Shown here: positions 10,748 to 21,092 of the stretch, piece after piece
How positions within the stretch are numbered: position 1 is the stretch's first letter
How the letters are laid out: every line of letters starts with the position of its first letter
Source of the DNA: Sinohyriopsis cumingii
Taxonomy: Eukaryota; Mollusca; Bivalvia; Unionida; Unionidae
Length of the DNA stretch: 64,000 bases
Assembly: GCA_028554795.2 (NCBI GenBank)
Contig: CM068827.1
Location: 139,809,751 to 139,873,750 of the forward strand
Reading direction: 5' to 3'
Position numbers and translations under genes: made by a program
Notes under the pieces: generated by a model
Told to the model about the DNA's origin: nothing
The model's input: only the letters and a program-made list of their open reading frames with translations
The model's database searches: none

Positions 10748-13732
10748 TTTAGATATAAATGGAGAGGCATGACATTCAAGGTTTACGTTGTTCATTAATA
10801 GAATGGGTGAGAAGTGTTACAACTGAATTCTGCCATTGTTGAGTTAGTTCATTTCTTCTTTAATGTTTAATTACTCTCAAATTATAGATATTGTGTTTAG
10901 AGAAATTTAATATGTCAGATTCAAGCTACAAAGGTAATGTGGAAAGGATTGTTCGTACAGGTACTGATTTGAGAAGACCGGAAAAATGACAATTTCTTAA
11001 GGTCTCACGGGTTATTTTTTGTTGCTAATTTTAAATATTATAATAGTTCTACATGAAAGAGATAAATAAAAACTTGCTATTGATTTTTGCAGAGAGTATG
11101 GTTGTAATAATTAAAGGTATTCGTGTTAACTCAATGCATAAATTATGGCTTTAACGAAGAGACAGCATTTTCTTGAACCCCTCTTGTATTGTGCTAATTT
11201 CTGACAGTCAAAAATTGTTTTGAAATTTTACACTGTCTTTGTGGCTGAAACAAATAAAATGGGTCCTATGCATGGTTGAAGTACGCTGTTATAATGATAA
11301 ATGGCTTGCTTCTAATTAAACACTTTAAGTTTGAGACATGTACATAAACATGTAAACCAAGCTGGCCGTTCACGTTAAACACAAGTTATCAGTTTGATCT
11401 CCTGTACATGTCTGTCAAATATTGTCACTTAACAAATGTTTTAATGTGAATTGTTACGACTATATGGCCGCAAACTAAGTAACTAATAAAACAAAACTAA
11501 CTAGTTTAGTAAAAATAATTATTTTCCAGGAACACTAAATGAAAAGTTAAAAAGAACTTGCAGTATTGTGAATTAAATACCAAACGCATTAAAAGTTCTA
11601 TCACAAGTCCAAAAGTATTGAGTATTCCAAATCAATCCCAGTTTTGAATGAGCTGATGTGCCAATTGTCTTGATGAACCACATTGATATAATACAGTGTC
11701 CTTGAATGAATTCACAATAATCTCAAATATGTGATTTAGTCCAAAATGTCAATGAGCACTTTGTAATCCAAATAAATAATTTTTAAATAAATGATTTTTC
11801 ACAAATTCTATTTGAACACCACTAGCAAAGATTTTAGAGACGGAACTTAAAGTAGGAATGAATAATTTTATGTACTTCAGAATTGTAAATAAAATCTAAG
11901 ACACAATAATATAACCAGGATGAGGGCCATTGTCCCATCAAATTTGTAAACAAGTTTTCTTCTAGAACATTGTAAGGCTTGACCTTGAACTCAGCTATTA
12001 GTAAACAGCTTATTTATAACTTACGAACAAGACAAAATTTAGACACAAGACTCATGTCCTCTACCTTAAAGATTGGGAGGTATTAAAATACGAAACTATC
12101 CAAGAGGACCTTATATCGCCTGACGATGCACACCTGTCTGAGTGGTTAACTGACTTAATCAGTATTCATGAAGTGTATATTGGTACATACAGCTCGTTTT
12201 CTAACTATGTGTACATGCTCAATTAAGAAGTTTGTAGATGCGCATGTCTCAAAACATATTCTGGTTTTATCGTCATTACACCTGTATTTTGCCAGGTTTC
12301 AATCGACAGCATACGTATTTAGCGATCTGCAACTACCAGAGGCAGAAATGAGGCAACTAAGGACCATTTTCCGTGTTCCATTTAAAACATGGAAAAGACC
12401 TCAAAGGTAAGAATGGAGTTGTGTTATTTTAATCTACTCATTTCGTTGCGTATATATCCATGAACAGATAAGCGCGAGATTGCAGTCATTCATGTGACGT
12501 GTTTCAACATATTTCATCAGCTTTTCTGAAAGAGAGAAAAAGTCGTATATCTGCGACATATCTCCAGGTTTCCATTGTAATTTTACGGAGACAAATTATC
12601 AGTGTATGTATTTTATATTTTCAATATTTAACACCAATAATCAACATGTTTGCACCGAATACCATTAGTGTAATAAAGCACTCAATAGTCTTTTTGTTTG
12701 CTTTTCTTTATATGTCAACGGTAAAATCTAAGGTATTGTCGATTTTAAAAAATTGCTATCCACGCAGTGTCCTAGATTTGATAAACAGCTATAGCTGTGC
12801 AACGAAGAGGTTCAATAGATACGTTTATTTGCAATGGTATAAGACGTAATGGCTTTGTGTGTACTATTGATTCAGTCTGTCGAAGACTCAGTTGTTCATT
12901 CACGCAACATTGCACACGAATACATTTTTTAAGAAGAAAAAAAAACTCTTTAGGAGAAATAGTACTAAAGCTAAATTTCTTACCTACTGGTTACTATCAA
13001 GTTACGGAAATTGGAGAAATAAATCACGATGGCCTCGTATTCACTTAAATAAGGAGTGAAGAGGCGATCTGTGCAGCAAATTAGATTCGTCCAGTGTTCA
13101 AAAACCTTTCTTTTCTAAACATCCTGCCCATCATATATATTTTACATTGATAGGAAGCGTCGCAATATTACCGTAAACGTACAAGAGATACCATTGTTCA
13201 GCAATTCTGAACCTTTTTTGAAAATAAATCCGATTCTTGATAATCTCACATTTCACAGACGTGGAGGACGGAATGTTTAAAGTAGGTAATTAAGGAGAGT
13301 GTGGTAATTTGAATTAATCTGTGCATCCTTTTTCATTTAAAGATGTTGAGATCAATCTTTAAGAAAGGAGATTACACTCTATGAAATGTAATTATTGGCT
13401 TCTTGACATCCTCGTGCTTTTCATGTGATGGTTGTAAATGCATGCAGCAAGTGACCTAGGACGTAGAAGTCCAAAAATGTTCTCATATCTTAATTTCAAT
13501 AGTAGTGATAACGTGGAAAATTCCATTTTACGGCCATGTGTTCTCGTTAACTATTCGTTTCTATACTGTTATGGTGGACTATGACAGTTCCCGGACGGTC
13601 TTCATGAGGTATATAGGTACCTGGGGACCAGTCTTGGCTGCATAAATTGCTTGGACTTTTACATGCCGGGAGTGTAATACACAAGGAGTATGTGATGCAT
13701 AGCTGATTATTTTTTTCATGCCAACTGTGCGT
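10746..13732. other. Non-genic stretch
   Basis: It holds the right member of the diverged repeat (11090-11440) and one copy of a dispersed repeat family (11450-11770). Chance ORFs are present at 12168-13048. Two of these are 80-116 codons long, but they have no motif, partner exon or consistent frame. I see no supportable gene. Confidence 0.5.
11450..11770. repeat. Dispersed repeat family R1, copy 1
   Basis: It aligns by eye with 36915-37240 and partly with 34840-35040. Shared landmarks in order are AAGTTCTATCA, AAGTC, CTTGAATGAATT and TTTAGTCCAAA. No terminal structure or coding capacity is seen, and the repeat class is unknown. Confidence 0.6.
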
Positions 13733-13884
13733 GTATGTATGTATGAATGCATGTATGTATGTATGTGTGTATATGTGTGTATGTTTGTGTGTATGTATGT
13801 ATGTATGTATGTATGTATGTATGTATGTATGTATGTATGTATCTTTGTATGTATGTATGTATGTATGTATGTATGTATGTATGT
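13733..13884. repeat. (ATGT)n microsatellite
   Basis: About 150 bp of ATGT units with a few interruptions. The MYVCMYVC reading frames are artefacts of the repeat. Confidence 0.95.
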
Positions 13885-15408
13885 TAAAGATCTCAGGGGT
13901 CAGTGCTGGTGGTCTTATTGTTATAAGATGTGATATGTTTCAGTGTGCGACATAGTAGCCTGGCTCCAGATGAAATTGACAAACACAAGAATAATTCTGA
14001 TGTACAATTGTTTTGGTTAGAAAGTTTACTGTCTACTCATGTATTATGTGTAACAAGACTGTATTGTGTTTTGGCTTTTGTTTATAATTATTCGCTATGT
14101 ACATTTAATTTGTATTGTCTTTATTGCCTTTTTCTATAGATGATGGTAGGAGCTGAGCCCACCTGACTAATGATTATTTTCACAAAGATTATATTACATA
14201 GCTAATAGTTCTGTATGATTGTATATTATATTCAAGATCATTAGTACTTGGAGGTAAATATGCTTATAAATGTTGAGCTCTAGATCTAGATTTGTTCAGA
14301 AATTAAGAATGTTCTATTAGCAAATTGTTTACTAATTTGATGGGAAAATGACCCACATCCTGGTTCTCTTATTGCGTCATAGTTTCTAATATAAATTTTT
14401 CTTACTTCAGAATTACTCATTACACATTTTGTTAAAATCAGTTTTAGTGGAATCAATTGAAATTGTGTTCGGTTAATATTTGAGAGGATTTATTATTTGT
14501 TGATTTTACAAATCTTGTTGGTTTTTGCTCTTTTCTGTTACTTTGTTTAAGACCATAGAGTCATAACAGAAAATTGAAGGAACTCGTCAGGGATACAAAT
14601 TTCTTTAAAATATGTTAGTAGGGTTCCATTTATTTAAAATCACTTTGTTTGGAAATTATTTTAGTCTCTGGGATTCTAATTTCACATATTAAAGTATTCT
14701 TTTTGTAACCATCAAACTTTCAGTGTCATCTAAAGTAGAAAACGATATTTTAAAATCTACCAAAGATGGGTTACAGTTCCCGACAAATTGCTTCAGCTTT
14801 CCAGACAATATCATCTAAAGTGAAACCTTCTTTAACGAAGCAAGAAATAAAACATTATTTTTGTCCAATATTTAATAGAAAATAATTTTAGGATAAAAGA
14901 ATTTTGGGATGATTAGTAAGTCTCTATCTTAACCTGAAATGAAATTAAAATAATTGAAATTAAACAACAGATGGAAATAGAGATAAGAAAGCCTCGGCTT
15001 AAAACAAAAGGATTAAAATCCAAAACCAGAAAGAGTAAAGAGAAATACAATTGCAGAGAGAGAGAGATACAAATGCAAGTGCAATAAAAAGAACAGGGAG
15101 AGAAAGGAAACTCAATAGAAATTCAAACGATTAGAACTGACAAGGGAGAGAAAGGAAACTCAATAGAAATTCAAACGATTAGAACTGACAAGCGGAAAGC
15201 GCACATACCCCTTATACACAAGTTCATGTTACCAGAAATATCAGTGTAGAACCCATTGTAAAGAAAAACGGGTAGATAAATATTGTCCTCCTTTTGAGAA
15301 GATTGCCGAAAATTTGTAATGGCCACCAGAGTATTATACTTTATTAATATTTATTTATCAGCAAAGTTCATGAAGTCAACACTTCACTATTAGTACAATA
15401 AAGAGCTG
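13885..15408. other. Non-genic stretch with a 48-bp tandem duplication
   Basis: Two adjacent near-identical 48-bp units lie at 15096-15191, starting GGGAGAGAAAGGAAACTC. Nothing else is recognised. Confidence 0.6.
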
Positions 15409-15448
<40 letters not shown>

Positions 15449-15748
15449 TTTAGATTTTTAACGTAGCTTGAACAATTTCCCAGTCATATCGCTACGATGT
15501 CTGCAGTGTGTCAGTTTATAGTGCTGTCGAGCACTGAGGCATCATGCCGCAGACATGTAGCATGATGTCCCACCCAGTCACATTATCCTGACACCAAGCA
15601 GACCAGTCCTTAACACTAACCTTTTAATGCTGAGCGCCTAGCGAGGCAGCTGTTAGTATCATTTTTAGAAGTCTTTGGTATGACTCGGCTGGGGTACAAA
15701 CCCATGACCTCCCGCATCCGGGGCGGACGCTCTAACCACTAGGCTGTT
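15409..15748 (-). repeat. tRNA-derived SINE copy 2 (most complete)
   Basis: The element runs from the tRNA-like head at the right end (complement of CTCTAACCACTAGGCT, an A-box-like TAGTGGTTAGAG) to a (TG)n tail at 15410-15447. A B-box-like region lies about 40 bp into the head. The body shares words with copies at 821, 21037 and 57110. It is the only full-length copy in the window. It is not a functional tRNA gene because no cloverleaf can be closed. Confidence 0.8.
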
Positions 15749-15785
15749 TAGGATGTGGTTCACGAATGTATCTTGAAGGGTTTAT

Positions 15786-16088
15786 GAGTTCGTAACTAAG
15801 GCATATAGAAAATTAAATGGATGGACCCATAAGGGATCTGGAAGGGAAAAAGAACGAATATTTTATACGTGGTGTTCCGCTAAGAATGTTGATAAAGATT
15901 ACTACAAACTTCGGATGCTGATATTAGTTGAACTGTTTAAGAATTTAGTCCATAGTGACGTCAAGACTTACCTTGATGAACAAAAGGTAGAAACTTTAGT
16001 AAATGCTTCTCGTACAGCTCATGACTATTCATTGAATCACAAAGTTTCATTTGTCAATAAGTCTTCTCTCACCAGTTGTTTTTGGTAA
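15786..16088 (+). pseudogene. Ty3/gypsy gag fragment (Gmr1-like family)
   Basis: An open frame of about 100 codons encodes a capsid-like segment with the motif EKERIFYTWCSAKN, then LRMLILVELF, KTYLDEQKVETLV and AHDYSLNHKVSF. This LReL.LVE.FK...YLdEqKv...ADDY.LtHK pattern is typical of gypsy-type gag proteins of mollusc and fish elements. There is no start codon or LTR, and the SINE abuts its 5' side. The frame ends at TAA 16086-16088, where relatives continue into a zinc knuckle. Confidence 0.65.
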
Positions 16089-16870
16089 ACATCCATCTCA
16101 GTCTCATACGAGCACTTCCAAATCTCAGTCTGGCGCAACTTTTAGGAATCCAACTTCTGGTAAAACTGATCAGATATCCTTAACTTTTCCAAAGTGGAAC
16201 TATTGCAAGAAGAAATAGCACGTCATTGATGATTGATAAAGATAGAAAAAGAAGCAATAAAAAAACAGAGCTATTCCAATTGCTGTTATTTCCAAGTGGT
16301 CAGGGTCACGTTATTATACTGAAAGCAATACATTGTTAGGTCAAGCAACTGAAGTCTGATTCTATTATAGAGAATTATGAACCATTCATGTTAGAAGGTT
16401 CTGTATCACTTGTTGGTGATTCTGTCAGACCTATCCCTATTAAAATATTACGGGACAAATGCAGAGTCTTTATTACTGGGTACATTGCCTTTATCTGAGA
16501 GGTCTTCCTGTAATGAAAGTGTTCGAGGATATTCGTAGTTTACTAGGCAATGAACTAGCTGGAGATAAGGTTGTGGTTAGTCCATTTGTAACTGACAAGC
16601 CTTGTTTGGATCTGATTGAAAATGAAATTTCTGATTTATCACCTGATAATGCAGTTACTAGAGCTAGATCAAAAGGAGCGCTTGAGAATGAAATCGATCA
16701 GGAAATTATTATTTTAGGTGACATAATTATTCGTCAGTTTTTGGTGAGGCAATTTCTGCTCCTCGTATTAATCAACAAAGAAGTGTTTATCACGGTGATC
16801 ATCTTTTTACTACTTATTTTCTTTATTCTAACAAAAGACAATTACTCGTTGTCGAACAGAAAAAGATCCT
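16089..16870 (+). pseudogene. Ty3/gypsy zinc knuckle and protease remnant
   Basis: It continues the gag fragment in broken frames. A knuckle remnant (NYCKKK-stop-HVIDD) lies near 16200-16230. A protease-like stretch follows: FMLEGSVSLVGDSV, PIKILRD near 16390-16460 with the catalytic D-T-G-A position reading D-K-C-R, then LLGNELAGDKVVVSPFVTD near 16535-16600. The last motif recurs at 54285-54335 in the other gypsy fragment, which shows the two belong to related elements. The sequence ends before any integrase. Confidence 0.6.
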
Positions 16871-18189
16871 GATATTTCTTGTTTATTGTAGAGGGCTATT
16901 AATGAACCAATGGCCACATTGGTACCTATTTGTTAATTTTGATAAAAATCGGGTATTTATGAGTACCTACAAGAAAATGGAGACTATCCGAGCTTTCAGT
17001 AATATATCAAAGTGTTGTTCCTAAGTGATATCGACAGGAACTTCTTATAGATTAGAGATTCATGCATAATAAGGTGATTCTGTTTGGATAAAATTGTGAC
17101 CACTCAGTAAACTATATTTCCGATCTGATTTTAATCAAACGTGAAATATCTGATTATATGATTAAGACTTCGCGAGACTTCGAAATTGTTATCCCTTTAG
17201 AAACTGCAGTTGTGGTCCGTTTGTGATTAAAGGAGGCTCAAATCATCAAGATATTAGATATTATAAGCGAGACTTAAGAAACGTGATGTTGCATATGTAT
17301 AGTTGAGATTGTCAACTCAGAGAATCTATGTCTGATCAGATTTCTATCACACTTAGCAAATCTGCTTATATCATTCAGATATACAGCGAAAACGAATTAA
17401 ATACAAGCATCAGAAAAATGTGTTGCAATGATGGGTTTAAACTAATACAATTCAATATCTGTTTTGCATTTGCACAAATAGAGTATCCATACAGGTCCAG
17501 TCTGCTCCCCGTTGAAATTAAGAAGTCCCCATAAATTGAAAATGTAAGTATGTTTTAATCAGAGCTATAAATCAATAAAATCCCTTAATATGACCTTCCT
17601 GTGAGGACGACTGAATGAAGAAAATCTTTTAAACATTGTTCTGAGTGTATTTTTCAAATGCCTACTAAAACAAAGTTGCATGGTCTTACATTCAGATTTT
17701 ATCTTTGCAAACCAGTTCGTAACAAGAATCTGTTCTTGAATAGAGTATTATTTCATGGTCAGCTAAAAGCTGTATGATCGTATGGTTGTATTTTAGTTTA
17801 GAAAATAAAACAGCTGTAATAGGAACCTCTTCCAAAGAGAACAACATTTAAATCTTTGATATTCTAAAACCTCTTGCTTTCAGTGATAAACGTACAGATG
17901 CTCGCACGCATGCGTATCATCAATATGCAGTTCTCATATCTTACTCAAAATATATGCAATTGGATTTGGCTGACGTTATCTAGAAGATGACTGCCCTCGA
18001 TGTTATAGCCCGGTGGGAGTGAAAAAGAATAGAATTTCAACAGAGAACCGAGCAAGAATAATGAGAAGAAATAAAGCAATACGAGCTCCCTTAGACTAAA
18101 AAAATAACAAAAACAAATTAATAACGGCAATAACGGCAATTCCAATTCAATGTAAATTATGTCAACAGAATTTAATAGTGTCCAATTTG
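16871..18189. other. Non-genic stretch
   Basis: Small ORFs (such as 17328-17534) show no motif. It may contain further decayed retroelement sequence that I cannot recognise. Confidence 0.45.
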
Positions 18190-18600
18190 GATTTATTTCA
18201 TCATAATAACGAGTGGTGAAAAGAGCGCAATGTCCACGACTGTTTTGCATCACCTTCCTCCCTTGACCGTGTATCAGCGTCTTCATATTTCTTCGGCTTC
18301 CTCTCCTCAATCTTCGTCCCTTCATGGACTTCTTGGTCCTTTATTCTGACCTCATCCTTCTTTTTTCTCGGACTTCTGTCTTCAGACTGTCCCGTCTCTC
18401 TCCCAGAAAGCTGTTCCTTAATGATGTTCTCTTTCAGAACTTGTGCGTTCTAGCACTAAACCATGTCTTTTCTCACAAGAGAGCCACCTGGTCCCTCTCT
18501 TGTTTAACGATGAAAGCACTATTCTCCGTGTGCGTCCTCGGAGTCAAACTTCTCCTCTCAGGAAGTTTAAAACTAAAGAATTTCAACTAAGGTTGTCACT
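18190..18600 (-). other. Possible decayed exon, highly charged (minus strand)
   Basis: On the minus strand one frame gives about 60 residues rich in Lys, Arg, Glu and Asp, such as SEDRSPRKKKDEVRIKDQE and KIEERKPKKYEDADTRSREE. It has no stop across about 180 bp but no clear start or splice sites. The plus-strand hydrophobic ORF over it (18324-18590) is probably its shadow. A similarly charged minus-strand frame occurs at about 36500-36840. No family is recognised, and it could be chance composition. Confidence 0.2.
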
Positions 18601-19186
18601 TTAAATTCAGATTGCTCCTAAAGTGTACGCCTTAATTTATTCTGGCTAATCGTAGGCAGTGGTTCCTAAATTTTCCCCAAGACATACATTTCTTTTGTCA
18701 GATTTCCAGACCGCATAGAATCTGTAAAGTACGGCATATCAATTTCCCTATCAAGCGGTTATAGCTTGGAGCTCAGGACAGCATAGCAATGCCCCTGGAC
18801 AATCTCACTCAGTCATACAATTTTGCGTTTCAAGCTTAACACTGACACGGGGGAGAAAAGAAGACAGGTCCAAGTGACCCTTCACAAAGACTTTTGTGGC
18901 TTAAATGCGATACAATTTTAATGATCAATGCATTCAACTTTAAAGTTCAATACAATTTAAAATTAGACACTTCACAATGATGTTGGAACATTGAATCTTT
19001 TGATATTGAGGTTTTCTAATTTAGGTTCGTTTGCTTTTGCTTTATTTGCTGTTGTTCTGTCACATTCCTACATTGCCAGTGGTGTAATCCGTGTCCCACT
19101 GAAGTACATTGTGACAGAAGAATTATTACACATGGAAAGAAATCAATCAGATTTTAGTATTGATTGATAATTATTTCTTTTTTAAG

Positions 19187-19350
19187 GGACTTGGAAGAAT
19201 TCACCAGCCGATTACCTGGTAAACAGTTTGGTCGTGGAACGTTAAACACATTCCTTGATTTTGGGAAGACCTCCGTCAGAACAGGAACAAATGCCCTTAG
19301 GTCTTATGTGAAATCAGGGACAGATAAACTCAGATCTTACATCAAATCAG
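19187..19350 (+). CDS. Upstream exon of AIG1-like gene copy B
   Basis: The exon is bounded by a pyrimidine-rich acceptor ending TTTTTTAAG at 19186 and a donor TCAG/GTAGTT at 19350/19351. It encodes DLEEFTSRLPGKQFGRG and then two similar units, TNALRSYVKSG and TDKLRSYIKSG. Splicing to the acceptor at 20110 keeps the frame (a codon is split one base / two bases) and places this segment directly before the G domain. The repeated short amphipathic units suggest an N-terminal extension. The true first exon lies further upstream and was not found. Confidence 0.6.
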
Positions 19351-20110
19351 GTAGTTTTGGCTGCACACATCGGTATAAATTTTATACACTTCCTGGTATT
19401 TCTCGCAGCTGCGGAGCTGCCGTCAGCTGAAGTTTTGTTTTAGTAGCATGTACATCTTATTTCCGGAGAAAATGCAATGTTTGGTGACTTTTGTAAACCT
19501 ACTTGGAATAGCACAACCCTCTCTCCTGTAGCCATTTCGAATTTCACGCTAGATATGGCTGTTACCAATTACTAGTATGTGTTTAAAGTGTACGCAGGTT
19601 TGTTCCAGAAAGATTTATATGCAGCAAAATTACACATTTTAATTAACCGGTGACATCAGGTCCACATATCGTATATCAGTATCAACAGATTTTGAGGGTT
19701 GATTTATCAGACTAGATTAATACTAGCATTAGATTGTATTCAAGTTTGAAACTTATCAGAAAACTTGCGATATATACCATTGCATGACTTTAAAAATACC
19801 TTGAGATTTTTCAGATGAGGTGTTTTCTTTCTTTCATATATTTTTTTTCTTCTTGTAAATCGTACTTGGAACTCGGTGTACATTACCGTAAAGCGTGATG
19901 TTAGAAATATGCGAGTCGGCAATTATAGATGCAACAGATTCATCAGAAAATGAACACTAAAGACTTAGAAAATAATTAATTTTCTAAATGCCTCTCACAA
20001 TCTTTACTATAATGCGGGGGAAAAAAACCCTGTTTCATTGATTATGTTTCATCCGTACTGAAGCTAGCAGCAAGATTACACACTGTATTTATTTTCAATT
20101 ATATTCGCAG

Positions 20111-21015
20111 TACCATTGTCAAGATTTCATAGGAAGAAAGATGAGGTGGGGAAACCGCTAAAAATAGCCATTTTCGGTAAAGGAAACAATGACAATCTTT
20201 CCGTTGTTAGGTCCGTTGAACAACTAGTTCTGGGATCAGAATTTCAAGCAAAGGACGCCGTTGACTCACACGATTCTTCGTATGCTGCAACATTTAGTTT
20301 CCAGGGACGAGAAATTAACCTGGTTGTTGCACCATGGCTACAAGATAAAGCTCTTTCAGAAACTACAGCTGGAGAGGTAACCAGATTCGTCTTAAAATCC
20401 TTGCCTGGACTCAGCTCAGTAATACTAACCTTAAATCTGAATGATTTGCATGAAGTGCCATATACTGTTCGTTACTACGAGGCTGTCTTTGGGAAAGGCG
20501 TTTTAGACTATTCCATATTAGCATTCATCTGTGACAGTGAGCACCCGAACAATAGCAGAGTGAAACACGCATTAGATGAGTTAGAAAACATAATCAAAGT
20601 ATACAGATCCAGAGTTGTTGTCATTTCACAGGGAAAACTGGATACCGAAGTAGCACTCAAGATTATCCAATACAATGATGCCATAATGAAAAGCAATGAT
20701 GGAAAGTATTTTAGGAATGAGACATTTGAGAAAGTTGAAGAAATGGTTAGAGTACTACTATCTCCATCCCAGGCTAACCCTGGCATTAAAAGAAGACGTC
20801 GAGTATCCAGTTTCAGGACTCGTGGAACTGATGATTACATCCTGCATCTACTTCTTCAGATAAGACGTGAACAAATCCGTATCAAGAGATTGATTTTAAA
20901 TGACAAAGGTTGGTGGAATACCATGCTGGATAACATTCCAGGAGCATTGCTGACAGTTATCACTAAATACATATTTGAGTCGCTGAAATCTGGATCCATA
21001 TTTTTCGGTTTTTAG
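20111..21015 (+). CDS. AIG1/GIMAP-like protein, degenerate G domain, copy B (main exon)
   Basis: The exon starts after an acceptor TATATTCGCAG (20110) and ends at TAG 21013-21015, giving about 301 codons. The AIG1 fold order is clear: a first strand and loop KIAIFGKGNNDNLS (from about 20161), INLVVAPWLQD in place of the DTPG-bearing strand (20311-20343), VFGKGVLDYSILAF (20485-20526) and RNETFEKVEEMVRVL near the domain end. In canonical GIMAPs the P-loop ends GKS/T; here GNNDN replaces it. The DTPG and (N/T)KxD-type motifs are also lost. I therefore infer a pseudo-GTPase. An Arg-rich linker (IKRRRRVSSF) and a weakly hydrophobic tail follow. The upstream exon is at 19187-19350. GIMAPs act in immunity and are expanded in bivalves, so a scaffold or regulatory role is possible but unproven. 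Confidence 0.75.
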
Positions 21016-21037
21016 CACTTTAAATCTTGATGATACA

Positions 21038-21092
<55 letters not shown>

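Noticed and set aside
13718..13955. Two overlapping MYVC-repeat ORFs
   Set aside because: Products of an (ATGT)n tract, open in more than one frame for trivial reasons.
15409..15748. Functional tRNA gene
   Set aside because: Box A- and B-like words exist, but the acceptor and anticodon stems do not close, and the same body recurs four times as a SINE.
20508..20786. Minus-strand ORFs antisense to both AIG1-like exons (also 288-572)
   Set aside because: They mirror the conserved plus-strand frame, and the plus frame carries the AIG1 family pattern.
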